A DNA stretch of 64,000 nt from positions 1,984,001-2,048,000 of the forward strand of contig NZ_JAUSYL010000001.1 of NCBI RefSeq assembly GCF_030816895.1, given 5' to 3'. Both the position numbers and the translations under genes were made by a program. Numbering within the stretch: the first letter of the stretch is position 1; every line of letters begins with the position of its first letter. Shown in pieces: positions 25,839 through 35,558 of this stretch. Under the pieces are notes generated by a model. That model saw nothing but the letters and a program-made list of their open reading frames with translations, did not search any database and was not told the origin of the DNA. The stretch is from Clavibacter sp. B3I6. Its GTDB lineage: Bacteria > Actinomycetota > Actinomycetes > Actinomycetales > Microbacteriaceae.

Positions 25839-26816
25839 GCGGGTCCTCCGGTGGTGGGGGTGCGGGCGGCGGTGGCATCGGCAGGGGCGGTGTCGGCGCG
25901 GGCGGCCGATGCGGCGGAGCGGTGCTCCACCTCCCCCGCGGTCAGCTGCAGGTACGCCTCCTCGAGGGAGACGTGGACGGGTGCGAGCCCGTGGAGGACG
26001 ATGCCGGCGGATGCGGCGAGCGCGGCGATCTCCGGGGCGTCGATGCCGGTGGCGTCGAGCACGTCGTGCTCCACGGCGACCGCGCCGACGCCCGGCCGCC
26101 CCGCGAGCTCGCGCTCGAGCTCGGGCCGCATGGGCGTCCGGACGCGGACGGTCCGGGTCTGCGCGCGCTCCACCACCTCCCGCGTGGGGGCGTCGACGAT
26201 CACGCGACCGCGGCCGAGGATCAGCAGGTGGTCGGCGGTGAGGGCCATCTCGCTCATCAGGTGCGACGAGAGGAGCACCGTGCGCCCCTCGGCGGCGAGG
26301 CCGCGGAGGAGGGTGCGGATCCAGTGCACGCCCTCCGGGTCGAGCCCGTTGACCGGCTCGTCGAGTATCAGGGTGCGCGGGTCGCCGAGGAGCGCGGCGG
26401 CGATGCCGAGGCGCTGCCCCATGCCGAGCGAGAAGGTGCCGACGCGGCGGCGGGCGACGCTCGCGAGGCCCGTCATGTCGAGCACCTCGTCGACGCGGGC
26501 GGGGGTGGATCCCGTGCGTGGCCGCCAGCGAGAGCAGGTGCGCTCGCGCCGACCGGCCGGCGTGCACGGCCGTCGCGTCGAGCAGCGCCCCCACCTCCCC
26601 GAGGGGCGCCCGGTGCTCGGCGTACCGCCTCCCGTTCACGGTGACGCGCCCGGACGTGGGCCGGTCGAGGCCCACGATCATGCGCATCGTCGTGGACTTC
26701 CCGGCGCCGTTCGGCCCCAGGAACCCCGTGACGACGCCGGGTCGGACGGTGAAGTCGACGTGGTCGACCGCGCGTCCTCCCGGGTGGTCCTTGGTCAGGC
26801 CGGTTGCCTCGATCAT
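25835..26816 (-). pseudogene. ABC transporter ATPase, single-base frameshift
   Basis: One frame gives the N-terminal half from ATG 26816: MIEATGLTKDHPGGRAVDHV, Walker A GPNGAGKST, then LLSLAATHGI. The other frame gives ARVDEVLDMTGL, the signature SLGMGQRLGIAAALLGDP, Walker B TLILDEP and SSHLMSEM, to the stop at 25835. The span is 982 bases, 1 more than 327 codons, so one extra base near 26501-26512 (in a C/G run) breaks the gene. Homologues are about 300-330 residues without break. The permease and two-component genes remain intact, which makes an assembly error worth testing first. Confidence 0.85.
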
Positions 26817-27001
26817 GTGCCCTCCTCTGCTCGGCTCCTCGAGCCTGACGTCGGGCCGCGGCAGGCGGGACGACCACGAGGACCAGATCGGGCCGGCGGC
26901 GCCCTACGCCGCGGGGATGACCCGCTGCGTCCCCGGGCGCACGCGGACGGGACCCGATCGGGGGCGGGCGGGCGGCGGGCGCGCGTCGCTAGCGTGGGCG
27001 G

Positions 27002-28000
27002 ATGACCACGCCCGACACCCCTCCCGCCGTCCGTGCCGAGGGGGCGGGCCACCGTCGCAGCGGGGCCGGCGGCGTGCTCCTCGCCCTGGCCGTGGGCGTC
27101 GCCGCCGCCGTGCTCGGGCTGCTCCCCTGGATCGTCGCGGGCCTCCGCCTGCCACCGCAGAACCTGTGGGCGGAGGACGTCGCCTCGCCCGCGGACATGC
27201 CCATCGCGCTCCTGCCGCTCAACCAGTACACGGCCGCGCTGCTGGCCGCGGTGATCGTGGTCGGCGGGGCCGCCGCCGGAGTCGCCGCCCGGATCCTCCG
27301 GCCCCGGCTGCCCCGCGCGGGCGCGTGGCTGGTGGTCGCGGGGCTGGTCGTCGCGCAGGCGGCGGCGCTCGTGCAGACCGCGCGCGTGACGGCCGACGGC
27401 CTGGGCATGGACGACCCCCAGCCCGCGGGCGTCGACCGCACCGGGGCCGTGATCAGCGAGGCGCAGGTGTACCTCGTCGCGTTCGTCGCGGGCACGGTCG
27501 CGGCCATCGCCCTGGCCGCGGTCGTCGCCCTCGTGCTGGCCCTCGCCCCCGCCGGGGTCGCCGTGGTGGCGGCCGCCGTGCCCGCGGTCCTCCTCGCCAC
27601 ATGGGTGTCGGGTGCCGTCCCGCCGACCGAGGCCTGGTCCTCTCCGGTGGTGCCTGTCCTCACCGCCGTGGCGCGGTGGGTGCCGCCCGTCGCGCTCGGG
27701 CTCGCCGTCGCCGCCACGGGACTGCGCGGCGTGGGCCGGATCGTCGGCTCCGTGATCGCGGTCGTCCTGCTCTGGGTGGGGTCGGCCGTCGTCATCGCGG
27801 TGTCCTCCGCGCTCGGCACCCGGTCCCTCCTCCGCTATCCGCTCGAGCTCGCCGACTACGCGGGCGCCGTGTTCATCGCGGCCCTCGGCTCGCCCGCGCG
27901 GGTGCTGCCGGAGCTCGCGGTGCTCGTCGCGGTCGCGGTCGTGGGGGCTGTCGTCGTGCGGCAGCGGCACCGGCAGCGGCAGCCGCGCCCCGTCGGCTAG
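27002..28000 (+). CDS. Multi-pass membrane protein of unknown function
   Basis: 332 residues with roughly eight predicted helices, Ala/Val-rich (GGVLLALAVGVAAAVLGLLPW, YTAALLAAVIVVGGAAAGVAA and others) and a basic C-terminal tail. The loop EDVASPADMPIALLPLNQY is extracytoplasmic by charge. I recognise no family. TAGCGT lies 6 bases before the ATG, so it is probably leaderless. The stop shares CTAG with the convergent gene. Confidence 0.7.
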   Translation: MTTPDTPPAVRAEGAGHRRSGAGGVLLALAVGVAAAVLGLLPWIVAGLRLPPQNLWAEDVASPADMPIALLPLNQYTAALLAAVIVVGGAAAGVAARILRPRLPRAGAWLVVAGLVVAQAAALVQTARVTADGLGMDDPQPAGVDRTGAVISEAQVYLVAFVAGTVAAIALAAVVALVLALAPAGVAVVAAAVPAVLLATWVSGAVPPTEAWSSPVVPVLTAVARWVPPVALGLAVAATGLRGVGRIVGSVIAVVLLWVGSAVVIAVSSALGTRSLLRYPLELADYAGAVFIAALGSPARVLPELAVLVAVAVVGAVVVRQRHRQRQPRPVG

Positions 28001-28218
28001 CGGCGGCCGCGTCCCGAGCCCGCGCGACGGCCGAGGAGGTGCGCGGCGAGGAAGCACGCGGCACCGAGGCCGAAGAGCCCGGCCACGACCCAGCTGGCCG
28101 AGGCGGCGGGGTCGACGGCCGCGCGGACGGCGTTCGCCACGGCGATCACCCCGAAGAGGACGGTCATGACGAGGGCGTACCGCCGCCCGCGGGAGGAGGC
28201 CGGCCCCGAGGTGCTCAT
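27997..28218 (-). CDS. Small two-helix membrane protein
   Basis: 73 residues: basic N terminus, two predicted helices (YALVMTVLFGVIAVANAVRAA and ASWVVAGLFGLGAACFLAAHLL), Arg-rich tail. TAGGCT is 7 bases before ATG 28218. It resembles many unnamed actinobacterial membrane proteins; no function can be given. Confidence 0.6.
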   Translation of the reverse strand: MSTSGPASSRGRRYALVMTVLFGVIAVANAVRAAVDPAASASWVVAGLFGLGAACFLAAHLLGRRAGSGRGRR

Positions 28219-28274
28219 GCGCACCAGCCTAGGAGCGGCGGATCCCCACGCGGACGAGAGCAGGAGCGCCGCCG

Positions 28275-28931
28275 TCACCCCACGAGGTCGCGCAGCAGGT
28301 CCGGCAGCTCCGCCATGTCGTGGAACACGGTCGCGCCCGCGTCGCGCAGCCGCTCGGCCGGCGTGAGCCCGCCCGCGTAGCCGAGCGCCCGCATCCCCGC
28401 CGCGAGGGCGCCCTGCACGCCGAACGGGCTGTCCTCGACGACCACGCAGCGCGACGGGTCGACGCCCATGCGCGAGGCGGCGAGGAGGAAGAGGTCGGGC
28501 GCGGGCTTGCCGTGCTCCACCTCGGTGGCGCTCGAGATCCGGCCCTCGAAGCGCGGGAGCAGGCCCGTGCGGGCGAGGTTCGCGCGGATCTTCGGGTGCC
28601 CGCCGCTGGAGGCCACGCACGTCGGCGTCGCGATGCGGTCGAGCGCGTCCGCGATCCCCGGCACCGGCTGCAGGTGCGCGGCGAACGCGTCCGCGTACCG
28701 GTGCGCGTACGGCGCGTCCCAGTCGTCGGCGAGGGGACGGCCGAGGTGCGCCGCGACGTCCGCCGTGAAGTCCGCGTGCGACCTCCCTATGAAGCGGTCG
28801 ACGATCTCCGCCGTCGTGAGGCGCCAGCCGAGCTCCGCGAGCACCTGCCGGTCGATCTCCACGGCGAGCACCTCGCTGTCGACGAGCACGCCGTCGCAGT
28901 CGAGGATGACCAGGTCGACGGGCGCGTTCAC
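28275..28931 (-). CDS. HAD phosphatase (beta-phosphoglucomutase-like)
   Basis: 218 residues. HAD motif I LDCDGVLVDS (nucleophile Asp at 10, acid/base Asp at 12), motif II CVASSG, motif III Lys in EHGKPAPD and motif IV VVVEDSPFG. A helical cap (residues about 18-85) marks subclass I, near beta-phosphoglucomutase and sugar phosphatases. It overlaps the ROK gene by ATGA and closes the thuAB-like operon, so it may dephosphorylate or isomerise a sugar phosphate from that pathway. Confidence 0.88.
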   Translation of the reverse strand: MNAPVDLVILDCDGVLVDSEVLAVEIDRQVLAELGWRLTTAEIVDRFIGRSHADFTADVAAHLGRPLADDWDAPYAHRYADAFAAHLQPVPGIADALDRIATPTCVASSGGHPKIRANLARTGLLPRFEGRISSATEVEHGKPAPDLFLLAASRMGVDPSRCVVVEDSPFGVQGALAAGMRALGYAGGLTPAERLRDAGATVFHDMAELPDLLRDLVG

Positions 28932-30244
28932 GCCGTCGTGCGCTCCGCGTCGGCGGCCGCCTGCCGGGCCACGCCGGACGGATCCACCAGCACGCGCGCG
29001 AAGGCGAGCTCGGCCGCGCCGATCATCAGCCGGTCGGGCCCGAGGGCGGCGCGGCGGATGCGGAGGGCCTCGCGCGCGCCGGGGAGCGCCTGGGCGGTGG
29101 CGCGGGCGAGGATGCGGTCGGGGTCCGCCGCGTGCAGCGACCCGAGGAACCCGCCGAGCACCACGAGCGACGGGTTGAAGATGTTGACGACGTTCCGCAG
29201 CGCCACCGCCAGGTTGTCGATCTGCCGCTCCACCTCGGCGGTGACGGCCGGGTCGCCCGCCTCGAGCGCCGCCTGGAGCACGTCGCCCAGCTCGTCGGCG
29301 CGGGCCCGCGGGAGGCCCGTGACCTCGAGCAGCGCGTCCTGGCCGACGGTCGTCTCGAGGCAGCCCACCGCGCCGCAGTGGCAGAGCTCGCCGCCCGAGT
29401 CGACGAGGGTGTGGCCGAGCTCGCCGCCGTAGCCCTCCGCGCCGCCGAACGGGCGCCGGCCGATGAGCACGCCTCCGCCGACGCCGCTCGCGCCGCCGTT
29501 GAGGTAGACGAGGTCGTCGACGTCGCGGCCGGATCCGAAGCGCCCCTCCGCGACGGCCGCGAGGCTCGCGTCGTTGGCGGCGAGCGCCGGGAGGCCCGTG
29601 GCCTCGGCGAGGAGCGCGGCGAACGGCTCGTCGACCCAGCCGAGGTGCGGCGCGAGGCGCACCATCCCGCCGTCGAAGCGGACGAGGCCGGGCACGGCGA
29701 CGCCGATGCCGAGCACGCGCGCGTCGGGCCGGGTGGCGCGGAGGTCCGCCCGGATCTCGGCGATGATCGCGCTCGCGAGCTCGGCGGCGCGCGCGGCCGT
29801 AGGGATCCCGTCGGTGTCGCGGCGGACGCGCCGCTGCACGACCCCGTCGAGGCCCACGAGCCCGACGGTGACCGCGTCGATCTCGGGGTTCACCGCGAGG
29901 ACGACGACGCGCGGGTCGGCGGAGACGATGGGGCTCGGGCGGCCGACGCGGTTGGTGCCGGGCGGCTCCGACTCGATCACGAGGCCGAGCTCCTGCAGCT
30001 CGCCCACGAGCGCCGCGATGGTCGAGCGGTTGAGGCCCGTCTCGCGGGTCAGCTCGGAGCGTGACGCGGGGCCGGTCTCGTGCACGATCTGGAGCACGGT
30101 CGCGAGGTTCGAGCGGCGGACGTGGTCGGGCGTGGTGCCGCGGGAGCGGGGATCCGGCGCGAGCGGCACGGCCCGGGCGGGATCCGCGACCGGCGCGAGG
30201 GCCGCGGGGACGCGCTCGGCGTCGCCCGTCTCGTGCCCGGTCAC
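28928..30244 (-). CDS. ROK-family transcriptional regulator
   Basis: 438 residues. An N-terminal winged helix (VRRSNLATVLQIVHETGPASRSELTRETGLNRSTIAALVGEL, in two helices) is followed by a ROK sugar-kinase-like domain with GIGVAVPGLV, NDASLAAVAEG and the zinc motif CHCGAVGCLE. The kinase-type glycine loop is altered, as usual for ROK repressors. GTG 30244 sits behind GGTGGGG. It lies inside the sugar operon, which it probably represses; a CGGTTAACCG palindrome at the operon promoter is a candidate site. Confidence 0.9.
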   Translation of the reverse strand: MTGHETGDAERVPAALAPVADPARAVPLAPDPRSRGTTPDHVRRSNLATVLQIVHETGPASRSELTRETGLNRSTIAALVGELQELGLVIESEPPGTNRVGRPSPIVSADPRVVVLAVNPEIDAVTVGLVGLDGVVQRRVRRDTDGIPTAARAAELASAIIAEIRADLRATRPDARVLGIGVAVPGLVRFDGGMVRLAPHLGWVDEPFAALLAEATGLPALAANDASLAAVAEGRFGSGRDVDDLVYLNGGASGVGGGVLIGRRPFGGAEGYGGELGHTLVDSGGELCHCGAVGCLETTVGQDALLEVTGLPRARADELGDVLQAALEAGDPAVTAEVERQIDNLAVALRNVVNIFNPSLVVLGGFLGSLHAADPDRILARATAQALPGAREALRIRRAALGPDRLMIGAAELAFARVLVDPSGVARQAAADAERTTA

Positions 30245-30264
30245 TGGATCCCCACCCGACGAGG

Positions 30265-31497
30265 CTACCCGGCGGCGGCCGGGCGGACGACGGCCGCGGC
30301 CCCCGCGGACACCTGCCCGCGCAGCGCCCGGCGCACGCCCGCGCCGCTCCAGGAGGCGAGCCGCGCGCGCACGTCGTCGCGCCGCTCGTCGCTGAGGGCG
30401 GTCGCGTGCGCGCGCTCGAGCACGTCGTCGATCGCGACCCGCGCGCCCGTGTCCTTCGACTCGATCGCCGCCTCCACCATGGCGAGGCTCATCACGTTGC
30501 CGTGCACCTCGCCGTGCGGACGCTCGCCGGTGCGGAGCGCGCGCACGAACGCGCGAAGCGATCCGGCGATCTCCACGCCCACCGACTCTGCGGCCTCGGG
30601 CTCCGCGGGCGGCCCGTCGGGCGCGTCCGTGATGTCGCTCGTGGGCGCGTGGTCGCCGTCCCAGCGGGCGGTGCCGTGCGCGCCGCTCATCCGCCACGAT
30701 CCGTTCCACGAGGTCTCGTCGCCCGGGCTGCACCAGCTGCCCGTGTAGACGTACCGCACCCCGCCCTCGAACGCGAAGACCGCGGTGGCCGCCGCGTCGC
30801 CGCGGTACCAGCTCCAGTCCGGGTTGTAGGACTCGCAGTAGACGCCCACCGGATCCGCGTCGAGCAGGTACCGCACGGCGTCGAACTGGTGCACGGCCAT
30901 GTCGAGGAGGAGCACGTCGTCCATCTCCTCGCGGAACCCGCCGAAGTGCGGGGCCTTGAAGAACTCGGTGGTGACGATGCCGACGCCGCCGAGGTCGGCC
31001 GCCCGTCGCTTGAGCGCGACGAGGTGGTCGTTGTACCGGCGCGACTGGCTGACCATGAACAGCTCGCCCGTGATCTCCGCGGCCGCCGCGAGCGACAGCC
31101 CCTCGGCGACCGTCAGCGCGACGGGCTTCTCGCCGAGCACCGGCAGGCCCGCGAAGAGCGCCTGCGTGGTGACGGGGTGGTGGGCGCGCGGGATGGTGAC
31201 GTCGATCACGGCGTCGGGCCGCACCCGCTCGATGATCTCGCCGAGGTCCGTGGACCACTCCGCGGTGGCCCCGTGCGCGGCGGCGCCGGCCTGCGCGGCC
31301 TGCGCGTCGAGGTCGACGACGCCCACGAGCTCGACGTCGGGATCCTCCGCGACGGTCCGGAGCCACGCCTGGCCCATGCCGCCGGCGCCGACCTGCACGA
31401 CCCGGAGGCGCGCGCCGTCCGCGGGCGCGACGACCCGGTGCGCGGCACCCTCGGGCTCCGCGGCGCGTTCCGCGGTGCGCTCCGTCGTGTCCGTCAT
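30265..31497 (-). CDS. Gfo/Idh/MocA oxidoreductase (ThuB-like)
   Basis: 410 residues. The NAD-binding motif VGAGGMGQAW (about 36-45) is followed by the family EKPVALT motif, whose Lys is catalytic, and by DMAVHQFDAVRYL with the conserved His. Paired by ATGA overlap with a ThuA-domain gene and linked to sugar-transport genes, as thuA-thuB are in rhizobia, where ThuB acts in 3-keto-disaccharide formation. A related role on a disaccharide is likely; the substrate is unknown. Confidence 0.88.
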   Translation of the reverse strand: MTDTTERTAERAAEPEGAAHRVVAPADGARLRVVQVGAGGMGQAWLRTVAEDPDVELVGVVDLDAQAAQAGAAAHGATAEWSTDLGEIIERVRPDAVIDVTIPRAHHPVTTQALFAGLPVLGEKPVALTVAEGLSLAAAAEITGELFMVSQSRRYNDHLVALKRRAADLGGVGIVTTEFFKAPHFGGFREEMDDVLLLDMAVHQFDAVRYLLDADPVGVYCESYNPDWSWYRGDAAATAVFAFEGGVRYVYTGSWCSPGDETSWNGSWRMSGAHGTARWDGDHAPTSDITDAPDGPPAEPEAAESVGVEIAGSLRAFVRALRTGERPHGEVHGNVMSLAMVEAAIESKDTGARVAIDDVLERAHATALSDERRDDVRARLASWSGAGVRRALRGQVSAGAAAVVRPAAAG

Positions 31498-32267
31498 CGC
31501 TCGAGCGCCCCGGCGTAGTCGGCGCCCTGGAAGAACTCGCCGGACTCGTACCGCAGCAGCGTCGGCGTCGCACGCTCCTCGGTGGCGCGCGCCCACTCGC
31601 AGGCGTTCGCGATCACGCGGCGCACGTCCGGGTGGTGGTAGACGGGGAAGTCCTGGTCGCCGGGCGAGAAGAAGAAGATCCGGCCGAAGCCGCGGCGGTA
31701 GGTCATGCCGCTGCGGAACACCTCGCCGCCCGTGAAGCCGGAGATGAAGATCAGCTCGTCGGGCGTGGGCACGTCGAAGTACTCGCCGTACATCTCCTGC
31801 TCGTCGATGACGATCGGGTTCGGCACGCCCCGCGTGATGGGGTGCTGCGGGTTCACGGTCCACACCAGCTCGCGGTCGTGCTCGCTGCGCCAGCGGAGGG
31901 TGCAGGTCGTGCCCATCAGCTTCGTGAAGATCTTCGACCAGTGGCCGGAGTGCAGCACGATGAGGCCCATCCCGGCGAGCACGTGGCGGTGCACGCGCTC
32001 GACGATCTCGTCGTCCACCTCGCCGTGGGCGGCGTGGCCCCACCAGGTGAGGACGTCGGTGCGGGCGAGCAGCTCCTCGGTGAGGCCGTGCTCGGGCTGG
32101 TCCATGGTCGCGATCTCGACGTGCGCCTCGGGCAGGTTCTCCTGCACGCCCTCGGCGACGGCGCCGTGCATGCCGGTCGGGTAGCGCTCCTGCACGTGCT
32201 GCTCGATCTGCTCGTGGCGGTTCTCGCCCCAGACGGTGACGCGGAGCGGGGAGGTGGTGTCGGTCAT
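31494..32267 (-). CDS. ThuA-domain protein
   Basis: 257 residues of the ThuA trehalose-utilisation family, a glutamine-amidotransferase-like fold: RVTVWGENRHEQ at the start, DVLTWWGHAAHGEVDD, GLIVLHSGHWSKIF and the metal/active-site region HPITRGVP. GAGAAGGACGACC precedes ATG 32267. It lies between the permease genes and the ThuB-like dehydrogenase, so it likely acts on the keto-sugar product or its precursor. Confidence 0.9.
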   Translation of the reverse strand: MTDTTSPLRVTVWGENRHEQIEQHVQERYPTGMHGAVAEGVQENLPEAHVEIATMDQPEHGLTEELLARTDVLTWWGHAAHGEVDDEIVERVHRHVLAGMGLIVLHSGHWSKIFTKLMGTTCTLRWRSEHDRELVWTVNPQHPITRGVPNPIVIDEQEMYGEYFDVPTPDELIFISGFTGGEVFRSGMTYRRGFGRIFFFSPGDQDFPVYHHPDVRRVIANACEWARATEERATPTLLRYESGEFFQGADYAGALER

Positions 32268-32346
32268 GGTCGTCCTTCTCTACATGCGGTGCGGATGGCG
32301 GAGGATGCGGGAGCGCGGTCGGGCGCGCGCGGCCGGGCGGGCCCGG

Positions 32347-33228
32347 TCACTTGACCGCGCCGCCCGTCGCGCCCGCCGCGATGAAGCGCTGCGCCGCGAG
32401 GAGCAGCACGATCGCGGGGAGCGACGCGAGCACGGCCGTCGCCATCACCGTGCTCCAGTCCGCGGTGTACGTCCCGATGTACTGGTAGATCCCGAGGGTG
32501 ATGGGGCGCACGTCATCGGTCGTGGTGAGCGTGAGCGCGAACAGGAAGTCGCTCCAGGTGAAGAGGAACGTGAAGAGCCCGGCCGTGATCACGGCGTTGA
32601 GGCTCACGGGCAGCACGATCGAGCGGAAGGCCCGGAAGTTGCCGGCGCCGTCCACCTTCGCCGCCTCGATGATCGACGGCGGGATGTTCGCCATGAACGC
32701 CCGCATGATGAGGATCGCGAACGGGATGCCGGCCGTGGAGTCCGCGAGGATCAGGCCGGGGATCGAGTTGAGCAGCCCCACGTCGTTGTACGCGGCGTAC
32801 AGCGCGTTGGCGACGACGATGCCGGGGATCATCTGCGAGATGAGGATCCCGAAGAGCACGATGTTGATCCACTTGAACTTGAACTGCGCCAGCGCGTAGG
32901 CCGCCGGCGTCGCGATGGCAAGGCTGAGCACGACGCTGCCGAGCGCGATCACGAGGCTCGTGCCGAGCGCCCGCCCCTGCTCGCTGAGCGCCGTCGCGTA
33001 CCCCTCGAACTGCGCCTCGAACGGGAACCACGCGGCCTGGATCGCCGGGCCCGCGGGCTGCAGGGAGATGTTCACCATCCAGTAGACGGGGAACAGCATG
33101 AGGGCGAGGATCACGACGCCGACCACCGTGGAGATCCAGCTCCGCTCGGGGCGCGGGCGGCGGGATCCGACGGGGCGCGGCATGCGGCCAGGCGCGGAGG
33201 CGGCGACGCGGGCGGCGGTGTCAGTCAT
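32347..33228 (-). CDS. Carbohydrate ABC permease (MalG type)
   Basis: 293 residues, six membrane helices, first at about residue 34 (VVGVVILALMLFPVYWMVNI), with the EAA loop IPPSIIEAAKVDGAGNFRAF. It forms the channel with the MalF-type protein whose gene overlaps by 8 bases. The frame is intact, unlike the equivalent gene at 3044-3951. ATPase is not encoded here. Confidence 0.92.
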   Translation of the reverse strand: MTDTAARVAASAPGRMPRPVGSRRPRPERSWISTVVGVVILALMLFPVYWMVNISLQPAGPAIQAAWFPFEAQFEGYATALSEQGRALGTSLVIALGSVVLSLAIATPAAYALAQFKFKWINIVLFGILISQMIPGIVVANALYAAYNDVGLLNSIPGLILADSTAGIPFAILIMRAFMANIPPSIIEAAKVDGAGNFRAFRSIVLPVSLNAVITAGLFTFLFTWSDFLFALTLTTTDDVRPITLGIYQYIGTYTADWSTVMATAVLASLPAIVLLLAAQRFIAAGATGGAVK

Positions 33229-34210
33229 CGACGGCCTTCCTGTTCGCGCGGAGGTAGACCACCGCGAACACCGCCGAGATGGCGATGAGGATGTTGCTGA
33301 GGGCGGCGCCCGACCCGAAGTCGAACTGCTGGAACGAGAGCGTGTACGACTGCGTCGCGATGGTCTGCGTCGCGTTCGCGGGCCCGCCGTTCGTGAGGCC
33401 GAGGATGATGTCGAGCACCTTGATCGTGTAGACGACGCCGAGCACGAGCACCACGCCCACCACCGGTCGGAGCAGCGGCCAGGTGATGTGGCGGAACCCC
33501 TTCCAGCCGGTCGCCCCGTCGAGGGAGCCGGCCTCGTACAGCTCCGGCGGGATGTCCTGCAGGCCGCCGTAGAGGATGGTCATGTTGAACGGGATCCCGA
33601 TCCACACGTTCACCGCGATCACGGTGATCAGCGCGAAGGCCGGGCTGGTGAGCCACGGCACCGGGTCCTGCACGAGGCCCGTGCCGAGCAGCGCCTGGTT
33701 GAGCACGCCCGAGTCCTGGTCGAGGATCCACTTCCACACCGCGCTCGAGACGATGAGCGGAAGCAGCCACGGCAGGAGCAGCAGCGCGCGGATCAGCCCG
33801 TTGAGCGGGAACGACCGGCGGAAGAACAGCGCCAGCACGAGGCCGATCACGAACTGGCCGGCGATGGACCCCGCGGTGAAGAGGAACGTGTTGAGGAGCG
33901 CCGTGGAGAAGATCCCCGACGAGAGCACGGACGCGTAGTTCGCGAACCCGACCCACGGCGCCTCGCCCGTGTAGAAGGTGGTCGTCGTGTACTCCTGGAA
34001 GCTCATGACGACGTTCTTCACGACCGGGTAGCCGAAGAAGAGCACGAGGTAGACGACCGCCGGCACCAGGAACATCGCCTGGAAGAAGCGCTCCCACCTC
34101 CAGCGGGGCCGGCGGGGCGCGGGCCGCGACGAATCCGTCGCGGCACCGGCGCCCCGGGCCCGTCCGGTCGCCTCGGCGACCGGACGGGCCGGGACGGCGG
34201 TCGTCGCCAT
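33221..34210 (-). CDS. Carbohydrate ABC permease (MalF type)
   Basis: 329 residues, six helices beginning near residue 45 (AMFLVPAVVYLVLFFGYPVV), with EAA loop IPPELYEAGSLDGATGWKGF. The ATG at 34210 shares its A with the stop of the binding-protein gene (TGATG), which shows translational coupling. It completes the import channel of the thuAB-like operon. Confidence 0.92.
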   Translation of the reverse strand: MATTAVPARPVAEATGRARGAGAATDSSRPAPRRPRWRWERFFQAMFLVPAVVYLVLFFGYPVVKNVVMSFQEYTTTTFYTGEAPWVGFANYASVLSSGIFSTALLNTFLFTAGSIAGQFVIGLVLALFFRRSFPLNGLIRALLLLPWLLPLIVSSAVWKWILDQDSGVLNQALLGTGLVQDPVPWLTSPAFALITVIAVNVWIGIPFNMTILYGGLQDIPPELYEAGSLDGATGWKGFRHITWPLLRPVVGVVLVLGVVYTIKVLDIILGLTNGGPANATQTIATQSYTLSFQQFDFGSGAALSNILIAISAVFAVVYLRANRKAVDD

Positions 34211-35451
34211 CAGCCCTGCTCGGCGTTCTTCAGCGCGTCCTCCGGCGAGGACTGGCCCGTCAGCGCGGACTGCACGGCCGTGTAGATCTTGGTGGCGGCC
34301 TTCGGCCACTCCTCGCCGAGCTCGCCGGTGCGGGCGCGGGCGTCGGCGACGAGGTCGACGAACACCTGCTCCTCGGGCACCTGCTGGCCGAACTCCGTGG
34401 CGACGGCGGTCTTCGACGGGATCGTGAAGCGCTTGCTGGCCATGTCGAGCTGGTTCTCGTCCGAGTTGAGGCACTCGACGACCTTCGCGGCCACCGCCTG
34501 CTTCTCCTCGTCACCGGTCTGCGGGACGGTCCACACCTCGCCGCCGAGCGGGGCCACGGCGGTGCCGCCGGCCTCGGGCGCGGGGATCTTCGCGATGCCG
34601 TACTCGACGCCCGACTCGGTGAGCGCGGGGATCTGCCACGGGCCGTTGATCATCATCGCCGTCTTGCCGGCCATGAACTGGTCGTTGACGTCCGACTGGG
34701 TCCAGTTGACGACGCTCTGCGAGGCCGAGCCGTCCTTCACGAGGTCGGTCCAGAGCTGCAGCGCCTCCGCGGTCTCGGGGGTCGCGATGTCCTTCTCGTC
34801 GCCGCCGTTCGACCACATGAAGGGCAGGAACTGCCAGGTGCCCTCGTAGGTGGCGTTGGCGTCCATCGCGATGCCGTAGCGGTCGCCGTCCTTCAGCGCG
34901 GCGGAGGCGGTCTTCAGCTCGTCCCACGTCGTCGGCGGCTGGATGCCCGCATCGGCCAGCATCTGCGTGTTGTAGAAGAGCGCGATGGTGTTCACGGTGG
35001 GCGCGAGGCCGTACGTCTTGCCCTCGTAGGTGCCCGCGTCCACGACGCCCTGCGCGTAGCCGTCGGTGGAGATGCCGAAGTCCTCGAGCGGGGCGAGCGC
35101 GCCGGTCGCGGCGATCTGCTGCAGGTCGGGGTTGTCGAGCATGAGCACGTCGGGCAGCGTCCTCGACGACGCCTGCTGGAGCACCTTCTGGATGAGGCTC
35201 GAGCCGGGGATCGACGTGCGCTTGATGCTGACGCCGAGCGACTCGCCGCACTTCGTGAGCGTGGCGCCGATGACCTCGTTGTCGTTGCCCTCGTTGTAGT
35301 AGTCGGTGACGGTGATCTCCGAGGGGCTGCCGCCCGAGGAGGTGCCTCCTCCGCCGCCGCCGCCGGAGCAGCCGGCGAGGACGAGGGGGACGGTCGCCGC
35401 GAGGGCGACGGCGCCGGTGAGGCGGCGGCGGGCGGTGGATCGAGGGGACAT
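34210..35451 (-). CDS. Sugar-binding lipoprotein (family 1 SBP)
   Basis: 413 residues. Lipobox VLAGC gives acylated Cys28, followed by a Gly/Ser linker. The mature protein has the SBP pattern LPDVLMLDNPDLQQIAA, TVNTIALFYNTQML, TWDELKTASAAL and FMAGKTAMMINGPWQIP. First gene of the operon with permeases, ThuA and a ThuB-like enzyme; a disaccharide such as trehalose is a reasonable but unproven ligand. AAGGAAGAG lies before ATG 35451. Confidence 0.92.
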   Translation of the reverse strand: MSPRSTARRRLTGAVALAATVPLVLAGCSGGGGGGGTSSGGSPSEITVTDYYNEGNDNEVIGATLTKCGESLGVSIKRTSIPGSSLIQKVLQQASSRTLPDVLMLDNPDLQQIAATGALAPLEDFGISTDGYAQGVVDAGTYEGKTYGLAPTVNTIALFYNTQMLADAGIQPPTTWDELKTASAALKDGDRYGIAMDANATYEGTWQFLPFMWSNGGDEKDIATPETAEALQLWTDLVKDGSASQSVVNWTQSDVNDQFMAGKTAMMINGPWQIPALTESGVEYGIAKIPAPEAGGTAVAPLGGEVWTVPQTGDEEKQAVAAKVVECLNSDENQLDMASKRFTIPSKTAVATEFGQQVPEEQVFVDLVADARARTGELGEEWPKAATKIYTAVQSALTGQSSPEDALKNAEQG

Positions 35452-35558
35452 CGCGGGGTCTCTTCCTTGAGGTGGCGGTCGGTCCGGGCCTCGACGACAC
35501 CGTGATCCGCCAGCTCCGCGCGCATCCGGGAGGCGTCGTCGCGCACCCGATGGCGGCG

